Shown here one piece after another: positions 30,398 through 37,699 of a stretch of DNA of 64,000 nucleotides. This stretch comes from Flavobacteriaceae bacterium (GTDB lineage Bacteria > Bacteroidota > Bacteroidia > Flavobacteriales > Flavobacteriaceae). Both the position numbers and the translations under genes were made by a program. The notes beneath the pieces were generated by a model, which was not told where the DNA came from, did not search any database, and saw only the letters and a program-made list of their open reading frames with translations. The stretch covers positions 62,001 to 126,000 of the forward strand of contig JANRDC010000031.1 in assembly GCA_030726725.1 (NCBI GenBank). Direction: 5' to 3'. Position 1 is the first letter of the stretch; each line of letters begins with the position of its first letter.

Positions 30398-31087
30398 TTA
30401 AACGGCTTTAGGATCCAATTGAACACTTGGGCTCATGGTGCTAGACATGTAAATAGTCTTCACATATACCCCTTTAGCTGCTGTTGGCTTCAGTTTGATC
30501 AAAGTGTCGATCAATTCCTTAGCGTTATCCGCAAGTTGAGTGGCAGAGAAAGATACTTTGCCAATACCTGCGTGAACGATACCAGTTTTGTCCACTTTAA
30601 AATCAATTTTACCCGCTTTGACTTCTGCAACCGCTTTGGCTACATCCATGGTCACTGTACCTGTTTTGGGGTTAGGCATCAAACCTCTAGGTCCTAAGAC
30701 ACGGCCCAATGGTCCTAACTTACCCATAACACTAGGCATGGTGATAATTACATCGACATCGGTCCAACCGTTTTTGATTTTCTCCAAGTACTCGTCAAGT
30801 CCCACAAAATCAGCACCTGCTTCTTTAGCTTCTGCTTCTTTATCTGGGGTAACCAAGGCCAAGACCTTGACATCCTTACCAGTACCATGAGGAAGGGTTA
30901 CTACTCCTCTAACCATCTGATTTGCCTTACGTGGGTCTACACCTAAACGCACAGCGATGTCTACAGAAGCATCAAAATTTGAATTGGTGATTTCTTTCAC
31001 CAAAGCACTGGCTTCAGACAAAGAATACAATTTAGTCTTGTCAATCTTAGCGCGTGCTTCTTTTTGCTTTTTCGTTAATGTTGCCAT
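30398..31087 (-). CDS. rplA: 50S ribosomal protein uL1
   Basis: 229 residues with the L1 signatures [40 protein letters not shown] and [12 protein letters not shown]. It forms the L1 stalk of the 50S subunit and in other bacteria represses the rplK-rplA transcript. It lies 17 bases after rplK. Confidence 0.97.
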   Translation of the reverse strand: MATLTKKQKEARAKIDKTKLYSLSEASALVKEITNSNFDASVDIAVRLGVDPRKANQMVRGVVTLPHGTGKDVKVLALVTPDKEAEAKEAGADFVGLDEYLEKIKNGWTDVDVIITMPSVMGKLGPLGRVLGPRGLMPNPKTGTVTMDVAKAVAEVKAGKIDFKVDKTGIVHAGIGKVSFSATQLADNAKELIDTLIKLKPTAAKGVYVKTIYMSSTMSPSVQLDPKAV

Positions 31088-31104
31088 ATCTACTGCTTTA
31101 GATG

Positions 31105-31542
31105 TTAGAAAGGTTTTTTACCTGCTACTTTCAAACCCATTGAGCGTGCAGTTCCTGCAATCATCATCATTGCAGATTCTAACGTAAATGCGTTCAAATC
31201 AACCATTTTGTCTTCAGCGATCGTTTTTACTTGATCCCAGCTGACAGAGGCCACCTTGATTTTGTTTGGTTCGCCAGATCCTTTCTTAACCTTAGCTGCT
31301 TCCATGAGTTGAACGGCCGCTGGAGGAGTCTTAACGACGAAGTCAAAAGACTTGTCCTTGTACACGGTGATCTGTACTGGTAAAACTTTACCAGGTTTAT
31401 CTTGGGTTCTCGCATTAAACTGCTTGCAGAACTCCATGATATTGACACCGGCAGAACCTAAAGCGGGTCCAACCGGTGGCGATGGATTCGCTGCACCTCC
31501 CCTAACTTGTAGCTTAACTACTTTACTGATTTCTTTTGCCAT
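31105..31542 (-). CDS. rplK: 50S ribosomal protein uL11
   Basis: 145 residues; [20 protein letters not shown] at the N-terminus with the proline-rich switch, and the C-terminal rRNA-binding domain. It builds the GTPase-associated centre. Its leader has a small hairpin (31560-31585). Confidence 0.97.
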   Translation of the reverse strand: MAKEISKVVKLQVRGGAANPSPPVGPALGSAGVNIMEFCKQFNARTQDKPGKVLPVQITVYKDKSFDFVVKTPPAAVQLMEAAKVKKGSGEPNKIKVASVSWDQVKTIAEDKMVDLNAFTLESAMMMIAGTARSMGLKVAGKKPF

Positions 31543-31559
31543 TGTTCAATTGAATTAAC

Positions 31560-31585
31560 GAAGGTGAAATTGGAAGCACACCTTC
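31560..31585 (-). promoter_or_regulatory. Leader hairpin before rplK-rplA
   Basis: GAAGGTG/CACCTTC arms (seven base pairs) with a 12-base loop, 18 bases before the rplK start on the minus strand. This is the place where L1 binds its own mRNA in other bacteria; I cannot confirm an L1-type motif. Confidence 0.3.
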
Positions 31586-31602
31586 TCTATTTAGTGTAAC
31601 AC

Positions 31603-32154
31603 TTATACTTTTTCAACTTGCATATAGCTGAGTTCCAGTGGAGTTTTTCTTCCGAAAATCTTCACCATTACCTCAAGCTTGCGTTTTTCCTCATTGATCT
31701 TTTCGACAGTTCCATTGAAACCGTTGAAAGGACCATCGATTACTTTGATCGTTTCGCCCATCACAAAAGGAATAGCTACTTGATCGGAAGTAGCTGCAAG
31801 CTCATCCACTTTACCAAGCATTCTATTCACTTCAGATTTTCTGAGCGGAACTGGATCTCCTCCTTTAGTCTCCCCTAGGAAGCCGATAACATTGGTAATT
31901 GATCTGATCGCGTGGACCATCTCTCCATCCAAGTTGGCTTTCACCATAATGTAACCAGGAAAATATACTTTTTCTTTGTTGAGCTTTTTTCCATTGCGGA
32001 TCTGTACCACTTTCTCAGTAGGCACCAAAACTTCCTCTAGCTCTTGGGCAAAACCCAAACGAGCTATTTCAGTTTCAATATACCCTTTGATCTTGTGCTC
32101 CTGACCACTTACAGCCCGAACCACATACCACTTTTTCTCAACAGTCTCAGACAT
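31603..32154 (-). CDS. nusG: Transcription termination/antitermination factor NusG
   Basis: 183 residues: NGN domain (WYVVRAVSGQEHKIKGYIE, FPGYIMVKANLD) and C-terminal KOW domain (FVMGETIKVIDGPFNGFNG). It binds RNA polymerase and couples it to Rho or the ribosome. It follows secE by seven bases. Confidence 0.97.
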   Translation of the reverse strand: MSETVEKKWYVVRAVSGQEHKIKGYIETEIARLGFAQELEEVLVPTEKVVQIRNGKKLNKEKVYFPGYIMVKANLDGEMVHAIRSITNVIGFLGETKGGDPVPLRKSEVNRMLGKVDELAATSDQVAIPFVMGETIKVIDGPFNGFNGTVEKINEEKRKLEVMVKIFGRKTPLELSYMQVEKV

Positions 32155-32161
32155 AGGGCAA

Positions 32162-32350
32162 TTAATTGATAATGTTGTTAAAATAAAGCTGAATCAACTG
32201 AGACAAGGCGCTGTCAACCCCCCATATAGCTAAAGCAAATACTACTGAAAAAACAGCAACTACAACCATCAGGTTTGACGCTTCAGCTTTAGTAGGCAAA
32301 GTCACATTGTGCTTTAACTCTTCTATTGATTCCTTTATATACTGCAACAT
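32162..32350 (-). CDS. secE: Preprotein translocase subunit SecE
   Basis: 62 residues from ATG 32350 (MLQYIKESIEELKHNVTLP), with one transmembrane helix (LMVVVAVFSVVFALAIWGV). A longer open frame runs back into tRNA-Trp and is an artefact. It is part of the SecYEG channel in the inner membrane. The secE-nusG pair is the usual neighbour of the L11 operon. Confidence 0.94.
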   Translation of the reverse strand: MLQYIKESIEELKHNVTLPTKAEASNLMVVVAVFSVVFALAIWGVDSALSQLIQLYFNNIIN

Positions 32351-32383
32351 ATTCGATCTATTTAAATAGGTGATGAACCTTTG

Positions 32384-32456
32384 CACGGGAGGAGAGACTC
32401 GAACTCCCGACACCTGGTTTTGGAGACCAGTGCTCTACCAACTGAGCTACACCCGT
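32384..32456 (-). tRNA. tRNA-Trp, anticodon CCA
   Basis: 73 bases to the discriminator G73, with no encoded CCA (CAA follows). Anticodon stem CTGGT/ACCAG closes loop CTCCAAA. The acceptor ACGGGTG against CTCCCGT has one mismatch, U6 opposite U67; the other pairs are Watson-Crick. It is located between tuf and secE, as in many Bacteroidota. Confidence 0.93.
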
Positions 32457-32459
32457 ATC

Positions 32460-32475
32460 AGATGCCGAAGCATCT
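32460..32475 (-). other. UUCG tetraloop hairpin at the 5' side of tRNA-Trp
   Basis: On the minus strand AGATGC-TTCG-GCATCT forms a six-base-pair stem with the extra-stable C(UUCG)G loop, three bases before the mature 5' end of tRNA-Trp. It may guide tRNA processing or protect the tuf mRNA 3' end. Confidence 0.6.
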
Positions 32476-32489
32476 TGTATTCATTAAGA

Positions 32490-32518
32490 AAGGTATCCGC
32501 CCAGAGGGCGGACACCTT
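32490..32518 (-). other. Strong stem-loop after tuf
   Basis: A 13-bp stem on the minus strand (AAGGTGTCCGCCC with GGGCGGATACCTT, one G-U pair) and a three-base loop, 21 bases past the tuf stop. Only a weak T-run (TTTCTT) follows, so it looks more like an mRNA stabiliser or processing signal than a full terminator. Confidence 0.65.
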
Positions 32519-32539
32519 ATAGACTTTATTGTATAAAGT

Positions 32540-33727
32540 TTAGTCTAGGATTTCAGTTACCTGACCAGCTCCTACAGTTCTACCACCCTCGCGGATTGCA
32601 AAACGAAGACCAACGCTCAATGCAATAGGTTGCAACAAATCAACGTTAATCGTCAAGTTATCACCAGGCATCACCATTTCTACACCAGCTGGAAGGCTGA
32701 TTGTTCCAGTAACGTCAGTTGTTCTTACATAGAACTGTGGACGATAGTTGTTGTGGAATGGAGTGTGACGTCCACCTTCTTCTTTTTTCAAGATATAAAC
32801 CTCAGCTTTGAATTTAGCGTGTGGTTTAACAGAACCTGACTTACAGATAACCATACCTCTTTTGATATCAGCTTTGTCGATACCTCTAAGCAATAGTCCA
32901 ACGTTGTCACCAGCTTCACCTCTGTCAAGAATTTTGCGGAACATCTCAACCCCTGTAATAGTAGAAGTTAATTTTTCAGCACCCATACCGATGATTTCAA
33001 CTGCATCTCCAGTATTAGCAACACCAGTTTCGATACGACCTGTAGCAACAGTTCCACGACCAGTAATGGTAAATACATCTTCAACAGGCATCAAGAAAGG
33101 CTTATCTACATCGCGCTCAGGCATTTCAATCCAAGTGTCAACAGCTTCCATCAACTGCATTACAGTATCCACCCACTTTTGCTCACCGTTCAAAGCACCT
33201 AGTGCAGAACCAGAAATAACTGGACCATTGTCTCCGTCATACTCATAGAAAGAAAGCAATTCTCTTACTTCCATTTCTACCAACTCCAACAACTCAGCAT
33301 CATCCACCATATCCACTTTGTTCAAGAAAACAACGATTCTTGGAATACCAACTTGTCTTCCTAGTAGGATGTGTTCTCTGGTTTGTGGCATTGGACCGTC
33401 AGTTGCAGCAACAACCAAGATAGCGCCGTCCATCTGAGCAGCACCAGTAACCATGTTCTTTACGTAATCCGCGTGACCTGGACAGTCAACGTGAGCGTAG
33501 TGTCTGTTTGCTGTAGAATATTCAACGTGTGAAGTATTGATTGTAATACCTCTTTCTTTTTCTTCAGGAGCGTTGTCGATAGAATCGAAACTTCTCTTTT
33601 CAGAAAGTCCTGCATTGGCCAAAACCGAAGTAATAGCAGCAGTCAATGTAGTTTTTCCGTGATCTACGTGTCCAATAGTACCGATGTTTAAGTGCGGTTT
33701 TGAACGATCGAAATTAGCCTTTGCCAT
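32540..33727 (-). CDS. tuf: Elongation factor Tu
   Basis: 395 residues. GTPase motifs [22 protein letters not shown] and NKVDM, and the C-terminal beta barrels with [20 protein letters not shown], are intact. EF-Tu delivers aminoacyl-tRNA to the ribosome. It is preceded by four tRNA genes and followed by tRNA-Trp and secE, which resembles the E. coli tufB context. Confidence 0.98.
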   Translation of the reverse strand: MAKANFDRSKPHLNIGTIGHVDHGKTTLTAAITSVLANAGLSEKRSFDSIDNAPEEKERGITINTSHVEYSTANRHYAHVDCPGHADYVKNMVTGAAQMDGAILVVAATDGPMPQTREHILLGRQVGIPRIVVFLNKVDMVDDAELLELVEMEVRELLSFYEYDGDNGPVISGSALGALNGEQKWVDTVMQLMEAVDTWIEMPERDVDKPFLMPVEDVFTITGRGTVATGRIETGVANTGDAVEIIGMGAEKLTSTITGVEMFRKILDRGEAGDNVGLLLRGIDKADIKRGMVICKSGSVKPHAKFKAEVYILKKEEGGRHTPFHNNYRPQFYVRTTDVTGTISLPAGVEMVMPGDNLTINVDLLQPIALSVGLRFAIREGGRTVGAGQVTEILD

Positions 33728-33780
33728 GTTAAATAATTTTAATCTTAGTTTATATTAGTGTATAGTTTATTACGCTATTG

Positions 33781-33852
33781 AGCCAATGACGAGAATTGAA
33801 CTCGTGACCTCTTCCTTACCAAGGAAGCGCTCTACCCCTGAGCTACACCGGC
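33781..33852 (-). tRNA. tRNA-Thr, anticodon GGT
   Basis: 72 bases. Acceptor GCCGGTG with CATTGGC (two G-U pairs); anticodon stem CTTCC/GGAAG closes loop TTGGTAA; T loop TTCAATT. CCA is not encoded. It is the last tRNA before tuf. Confidence 0.95.
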
Positions 33853-33952
33853 ATTGGTTTTTAAATCCTTAAAAACCGAAAAGGCACCGTGTAATACACA
33901 GCACCGAACAATGCTCAGCATTGAAGGTTTAGCCCAAGGACTTAAACATTTG

Positions 33953-34025
33953 AGCGGGAGACGAGGTTCGAACTCGCGACATTCAGCTTGGAAGGCTGAC
34001 GCTCTACCAACTGAGCTACTCCCGC
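33953..34025 (-). tRNA. tRNA-Gly, anticodon TCC
   Basis: 73 bases. Acceptor GCGGGAG/CTCCCGC is fully paired; anticodon stem TCAGC/GCTGA closes loop CTTCCAA; T loop TTCGAAC. CCA is not encoded. Confidence 0.96.
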
Positions 34026-34125
34026 AAAAAAACAATAAAACGATGCCGCTAGGCAAATCGGGCGACAAAATTAATACATCTCGTTTTGATATGCAATAAT
34101 TTATCGATGAATCAATGTGATTCAT

Positions 34126-34210
<85 letters not shown>

Positions 34211-34260
34211 TTAACCTAATAACACCATTTAAAGAACGTTACAACATCGCTGTTGTTTTG

Positions 34261-34334
34261 AGCCGATAGAGGGGCTCGAACCCACGACCTGCTGATTACA
34301 AATCAGCTGCTCTAGCCAACTGAGCTACATCGGC
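34261..34334 (-). tRNA. tRNA-Thr, anticodon TGT
   Basis: 74 bases. Acceptor GCCGATG/TATCGGC with one G-U pair; anticodon stem GCTGA/TCAGC closes loop TTTGTAA. CCA is not encoded. It is the first tRNA of the Thr-Tyr-Gly-Thr cluster, the same order as E. coli thrU-tyrU-glyT-thrT before tufB. Confidence 0.95.
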
Positions 34335-34353
34335 ATTTACTTTTCTTTTTGAC

Positions 34354-34382
34354 AAAAAAAAGTCCGCTTTTTCAAACGGACT
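34354..34382 (-). terminator. Terminator-type hairpin between hpf and the tRNA-tuf operon
   Basis: Minus strand: AGTCCGTTT-GAAA-AAGCGGACT (nine pairs, GNRA loop) followed by eight T. It should stop hpf transcripts. A consensus promoter lies immediately upstream of it, so transcripts from that promoter would begin with this same hairpin. Confidence 0.85.
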
Positions 34383-34383
34383 G

Positions 34384-34412
34384 CAAATGTAGGGAAATAT
34401 TTGAGCATTCAA
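34384..34412 (-). promoter_or_regulatory. Consensus promoter in front of the tRNA-tuf-secE-rpl-rpo cluster
   Basis: Minus strand: TTTG (34410-34413), 18-base spacer, TACATTTG (34384-34391). This is a full match at both elements and one of the best promoters in the window. The start site would fall at about 34378-34380, inside the first arm of the terminator-type hairpin. Confidence 0.7.
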
Positions 34413-34429
34413 AATATTTTGAAAAAAAA

Positions 34430-34732
34430 TTACGCCATTTTCCTTCGCTTTTCTTTGAGCTCTTTGAGCATGCGTTCAGCGGAACTGCACGCAGTATCAG
34501 CAGCCTCTTCAAAAGTTTTACACTGTTTGGTGACCACAATACTCTCCTTGGGAACATGGACTTTAAGTTCCATGATTTTGTTCTCTTTTTCGGAGGTATT
34601 CTCCACCTTTAAAAACACATCCACATCAATGACATGGTCGAAAAAGTGCTCCATTTTATGGACGCGATTCTGAACAAATTCAATCAGACTTTGATCGGCA
34701 TTAAAATTTACATCTTGAATAGTTACTTTCAT
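34430..34732 (-). CDS. hpf: Ribosome hibernation-promoting factor, short form (HPF/RaiA family)
   Basis: 100 residues from ATG 34732; a GTG just before it is possible. MKVTIQDVNFNADQSLIEFV and the lysine-rich end (KELKEKRRKMA) are typical of the short HPF/YfiA fold that binds the 30S decoding region in stationary phase. It sits between xerC and the tRNA-tuf operon, a conserved order in Bacteroidota. Confidence 0.88.
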   Translation of the reverse strand: MKVTIQDVNFNADQSLIEFVQNRVHKMEHFFDHVIDVDVFLKVENTSEKENKIMELKVHVPKESIVVTKQCKTFEEAADTACSSAERMLKELKEKRRKMA

Positions 34733-34777
34733 CACAGACTTATTTTAGTGAAACATACAACAACCCTCTGTGTGGGG

Positions 34778-35677
34778 CTATTTTTTTGTAGACCTTGGAT
34801 GAGCGCCTCGATAAGATTTTTTCAAGTCTTCAATACTGTTGTGCGTATATACTTGCGTAGCCGCTAAGCTTGTGTGACCCAGAAGTTCTTTGACAGAATT
34901 TAAATCCGCTCCAGATTGCAAAACATGGGTAGCAAATGTGTGGCGCAACATATGTGGACTCCTTTTTTCTTTAGAGGACACTTCACTAAGATAGCGATTT
35001 ACCAAACGATACACAAATGAATCTGAGAGTTTTCGGCCATCTGACTTCACCAAAAGAAAGGGTATTGCTGTATCGGAAATCACTTGACTTCTCAGTGTAA
35101 AATAATTTCGCAGCAAAGGCAATAAAGACTCAATCAGGGGAACTAATCGCTCCTTGTTGCGTTTGCCCAAAACCTTGATCTGAGCACGTTCGATGTCTAC
35201 GTCAATTATTTTAAGCCCGATGAGTTCTGCACGTCTGATTCCAGTTCCATACAAAAGCGCGATCATCAATCGATTCCTTGTTTCATCAAAACCCAGCTCG
35301 GAAAAATCCCTATCCCATGTATCAAACAAGGCATTCATTTCATTGAGCGAGAATGGCAATGATAATTTTGGCCTCGATTTAAGGGACTGGTGCACCTCTA
35401 AAGGACTCTGAGACAACAAACCCGCTTTTAACAAAAAAAGATAGTAAGCCTTTAGGGAAGAAATCTTGCGGTTGATGGTTTGGTGTTTGTTGCCTTGATC
35501 CATCAAAAATACCATCCATGACCTGATGTGCACATAGGAAGCCGAATCGACAGAAACCTGATGATCCACCTTTAAATAATCTTCAAAAGAATGCAAGTCC
35601 CTCAAGTAGGCTTTGATGGTGTGGGCAGAAGCCATTCGCTCCATAAACAGATAATCTTGGAATGCGCTTAAGGACAT
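34778..35677 (-). CDS. xerC: Tyrosine recombinase XerC/XerD
   Basis: 299 residues from ATG 35677. The N-terminal SAM-like domain (about residues 1-85) and catalytic domain carry R148 (GTGIRRAEL), K172 (LGKRNKE), H242 and R245 (SPHMLRHTFA), H268 (LLGHTSL) and the nucleophile Y277 (QVYTH). It resolves chromosome dimers at dif with its partner. It is a chromosomal housekeeping gene rather than a mobile integrase, judging from the rpsU-xerC-hpf context. A TATCTTTC element (35681-35688) lies so close to the ATG that a nearly leaderless transcript is possible. Confidence 0.92.
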   Translation of the reverse strand: MSLSAFQDYLFMERMASAHTIKAYLRDLHSFEDYLKVDHQVSVDSASYVHIRSWMVFLMDQGNKHQTINRKISSLKAYYLFLLKAGLLSQSPLEVHQSLKSRPKLSLPFSLNEMNALFDTWDRDFSELGFDETRNRLMIALLYGTGIRRAELIGLKIIDVDIERAQIKVLGKRNKERLVPLIESLLPLLRNYFTLRSQVISDTAIPFLLVKSDGRKLSDSFVYRLVNRYLSEVSSKEKRSPHMLRHTFATHVLQSGADLNSVKELLGHTSLAATQVYTHNSIEDLKKSYRGAHPRSTKK

Positions 35678-35707
35678 AGGGAAAGATAACAAAAACCTGT
35701 AAAAACA

Positions 35708-35730
35708 AAAAAGTCCCGAGGCCGGGACTT
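35708..35730 (-). terminator. Terminator of rpsU
   Basis: AAGTCCCG/CGGGACTT arms (35711-35718 and 35723-35730) with a four-base loop, followed on the minus strand by a T-rich tract (TTTTTTGTTTTT). It separates rpsU from xerC. Confidence 0.85.
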
Positions 35731-35762
35731 TATGTCAATCACATCAAATGTGTTTAAGGAGC

Positions 35763-35957
35763 TTATAGATCTGCTTGATCTCTTAAGTTTTGGATGTAAG
35801 CTGCCTTCTGAACTTGTTTTCTTTTAGTTACTGAAGGTTTGGTAAATTGCTGACGATCTCTCAATTGGCGCATAGTGCCAGTTTTGTCAAACTTTCTCTT
35901 GAAACGCTTAAGCGCTCTATCGATATTCTCTCCTTCTTTGATGGGTATAATTAACAT
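35763..35957 (-). CDS. rpsU: 30S ribosomal protein bS21
   Basis: 64 residues: MLIIPIKEGENIDRALKRFK and a basic C-terminal helix. In Bacteroidota ribosomes bS21, bS18 and bS6 hold the 3' end of 16S rRNA and hide the anti-Shine-Dalgarno. This gene has its own promoter, a very strong Shine-Dalgarno and a terminator, so it is a single-gene unit. Confidence 0.97.
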   Translation of the reverse strand: MLIIPIKEGENIDRALKRFKRKFDKTGTMRQLRDRQQFTKPSVTKRKQVQKAAYIQNLRDQADL

Positions 35958-35964
35958 AAGACGT

Positions 35965-35972
35965 ACCTCCTT
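35965..35972 (-). promoter_or_regulatory. Full-strength Shine-Dalgarno of rpsU
   Basis: Minus strand AAGGAGGT, an eight-base match to the anti-Shine-Dalgarno, with the last G of GGAGG eight bases from the ATG. Other genes in the window lack such sites. In Flavobacterium bS21 is known to regulate its own translation through this feature. Confidence 0.9.
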
Positions 35973-35992
35973 TCTTTATGGTTTTCGGACTG

Positions 35993-36020
35993 CAAATATA
36001 AACGTTTCTTGGATATTCAA
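35993..36020 (-). promoter_or_regulatory. Promoter of rpsU
   Basis: Minus strand: TTG (36018-36020), 17-base spacer, TATATTTG (35993-36000), ending 35 bases before the ATG. Confidence 0.6.
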
Positions 36021-36025
36021 TCCTA

Positions 36026-37183
36026 CTATTTCAAAATATTTCTAGAAATCACCAACTTCTGAATTTCAGAGGTCCCCTCCCCGATGGTACACAACTTAGC
36101 GTCTCTATAAAATTTCTCCACAGGAAAGTCTTTGGTATAACCGTAACCACCGAAAATCTGAATCGCTTCTGTAGCCACGCGCACACACATTTCTGATGCG
36201 TATAGCTTACACATTGCGCCGATTTGGGTCATGGGTTGTTTGGCATTTTTTAGTGCAGCTGCCTTGTGTGTCATCAAACTTGCGGCTTCAATCTCGGTGG
36301 CCATATCAGCCAATTTAAATGAAATACCCTGAAAAGCGTTGATGGGCTGACCAAATTGGTGGCGTTCTCCTGAGTATTTTAAAGCAGCTTCAAATGCACC
36401 TAAGCCAATGCCTAAAGAAAGGGCTGCGATGGAAATTCTACCTCCATCCAAAATAGCCAAACTCTGTTTAAAACCTTCGCCAACTGCGCCGAGTCGGTTA
36501 CTGTCTGGAACGATGCACTGGTCAAAAACCATTTCTGCAGTTTCCGAAGCCCTCATGCCCAACTTGTCCTCTTTTTTTCCGGCGCTAAAACCTGGAGTTC
36601 CACGCTCAACCACAAAAGCTGTAGCGTTGTTTTTGGCTCCCTTTTCACCTGTGCGGGCAATCACTACAGCAACTTGACCACTTGCCCCATGGGTGATAAA
36701 ATTCTTGGTGCCACTGATCACCCAATGATCGCCTTCTTTGACAGCAGTAGTGCTCATGGAGCCAGCGTCAGATCCAGTATTGTGTTCTGTGAGCCCCCAT
36801 GCGCCAATCCATTGACCAGTAGCTAATTTTGGAATCCACTTTTGTTTTTGATCTTCATCGCCAAAAGTCAAAATATGATTGGTACACAAAGAATTATGAG
36901 CGGCAATTGACAATCCAATAGATGGGTCTACCTTGGATATTTCCTCGACAATAGCGATGTACTCGTGATAACCTAATCCAGATCCACCGTATTGCTCTGG
37001 AACCAGGATACCCATAAATCCCAACTCACCTGCTTTCTGAAGTACATCCATAGGCAAATGTTGTTGTTCATCCCAAACCCGAACGTTTGGAGCGATAAAT
37101 TGTTGGGCAAAATCTCTGGCTGCTTCAGCAACCATCGCTTGTGTATCTGAGTATTGGAATCCAATGGCTTGTGGTAGGCTCAT
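36026..37183 (-). CDS. Acyl-CoA dehydrogenase
   Basis: 385 residues, the usual length. The FAD/substrate motifs WGLTEHNTGSDAGSMSTTA and FGQPINAFQGISFKLADMA, and the C-terminal YRDAKLCTIGEGTSEIQ carrying the catalytic-base glutamate (GEGTS), mark the short/medium-chain family. It introduces the first double bond in fatty-acid or branched-chain acyl-CoA oxidation and passes electrons to ETF. Chain specificity cannot be told. It is transcribed alone. Confidence 0.92.
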   Translation of the reverse strand: MSLPQAIGFQYSDTQAMVAEAARDFAQQFIAPNVRVWDEQQHLPMDVLQKAGELGFMGILVPEQYGGSGLGYHEYIAIVEEISKVDPSIGLSIAAHNSLCTNHILTFGDEDQKQKWIPKLATGQWIGAWGLTEHNTGSDAGSMSTTAVKEGDHWVISGTKNFITHGASGQVAVVIARTGEKGAKNNATAFVVERGTPGFSAGKKEDKLGMRASETAEMVFDQCIVPDSNRLGAVGEGFKQSLAILDGGRISIAALSLGIGLGAFEAALKYSGERHQFGQPINAFQGISFKLADMATEIEAASLMTHKAAALKNAKQPMTQIGAMCKLYASEMCVRVATEAIQIFGGYGYTKDFPVEKFYRDAKLCTIGEGTSEIQKLVISRNILK

Positions 37184-37241
37184 ATAACTTATGGGATTTT
37201 GTTTATCCTTAAATAGAAAAGATTAAACAAAAATACATCCT

Positions 37242-37688
37242 TTATTGATTAGGTACGTAAAAATAATCAAAAAGTCTGAGTGCGACGACACTGTCTAAAC
37301 CATAAACCTTGTACAATTGATCTTTGTGGGTATATCCACCTATGGCATCTCTATATTTGATGATGCGTTTGGACAAAACTGGCCCAATACCATGAATCGG
37401 CAACAAGTCGGATGCTGAAGCAGTATTTAAATTTGATTGGTGGGTAGCAGGGATTGGGAGCTGAAGCTTTGGCTTGTCGGGTGTCTTAATTTGACTACGC
37501 GTTTCATTTTGAGGGCTTGAAGTACTTGATGAGTTCACCTCTGTAAAGCGTTTAGGAACTTCTAGGGAAATTTGTTCCCGAGTCAGCAAGTCCAAAGACC
37601 AGAACAACTCAACCGATAAACCAAAAACCAGCAAAATAAAAATCCCTTTTTGCTGATGTAATGACCAAGCAAAAAGGGATTTTTTCAT
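37242..37688 (-). CDS. ComEA-like helix-hairpin-helix protein
   Basis: 148 residues. One N-terminal transmembrane segment (about residues 14-34) and a low-complexity Ser/Thr/Pro linker lead to a helix-hairpin-helix domain with NLNTASASDLLPIHGIGPVL at about residues 86-105. The fold binds DNA non-specifically; the relatives include ComEA, the DNA-uptake receptor. A role in DNA uptake is possible but unproven here. It lies 11 bases after the symporter gene on the same strand. Confidence 0.8.
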   Translation of the reverse strand: MKKSLFAWSLHQQKGIFILLVFGLSVELFWSLDLLTREQISLEVPKRFTEVNSSSTSSPQNETRSQIKTPDKPKLQLPIPATHQSNLNTASASDLLPIHGIGPVLSKRIIKYRDAIGGYTHKDQLYKVYGLDSVVALRLFDYFYVPNQ

Positions 37689-37699
37689 CTGTCGTTGAT

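Noticed and set aside
32351-32413. 21-codon N-terminal extension of secE
   Set aside because: It runs into tRNA-Trp; the ATG at 32350 gives the standard SecE N-terminus.
32808-33248. 146-codon frame antisense to tuf
   Set aside because: Entirely inside tuf, no supporting promoter or family.
33832-34125. 97-codon frame on the minus strand across tRNA-Thr and tRNA-Gly
   Set aside because: It is a translation of tRNA genes and spacers; the residues SSVGRASAFQAECREF are the well-known product of mistranslated tRNA-Gly sequence.
34778-35677. Integrase of a mobile element
   Set aside because: The tyrosine recombinase sits next to tRNA genes, but no attachment repeats or cargo genes are present and the rpsU-xerC-hpf order is housekeeping.
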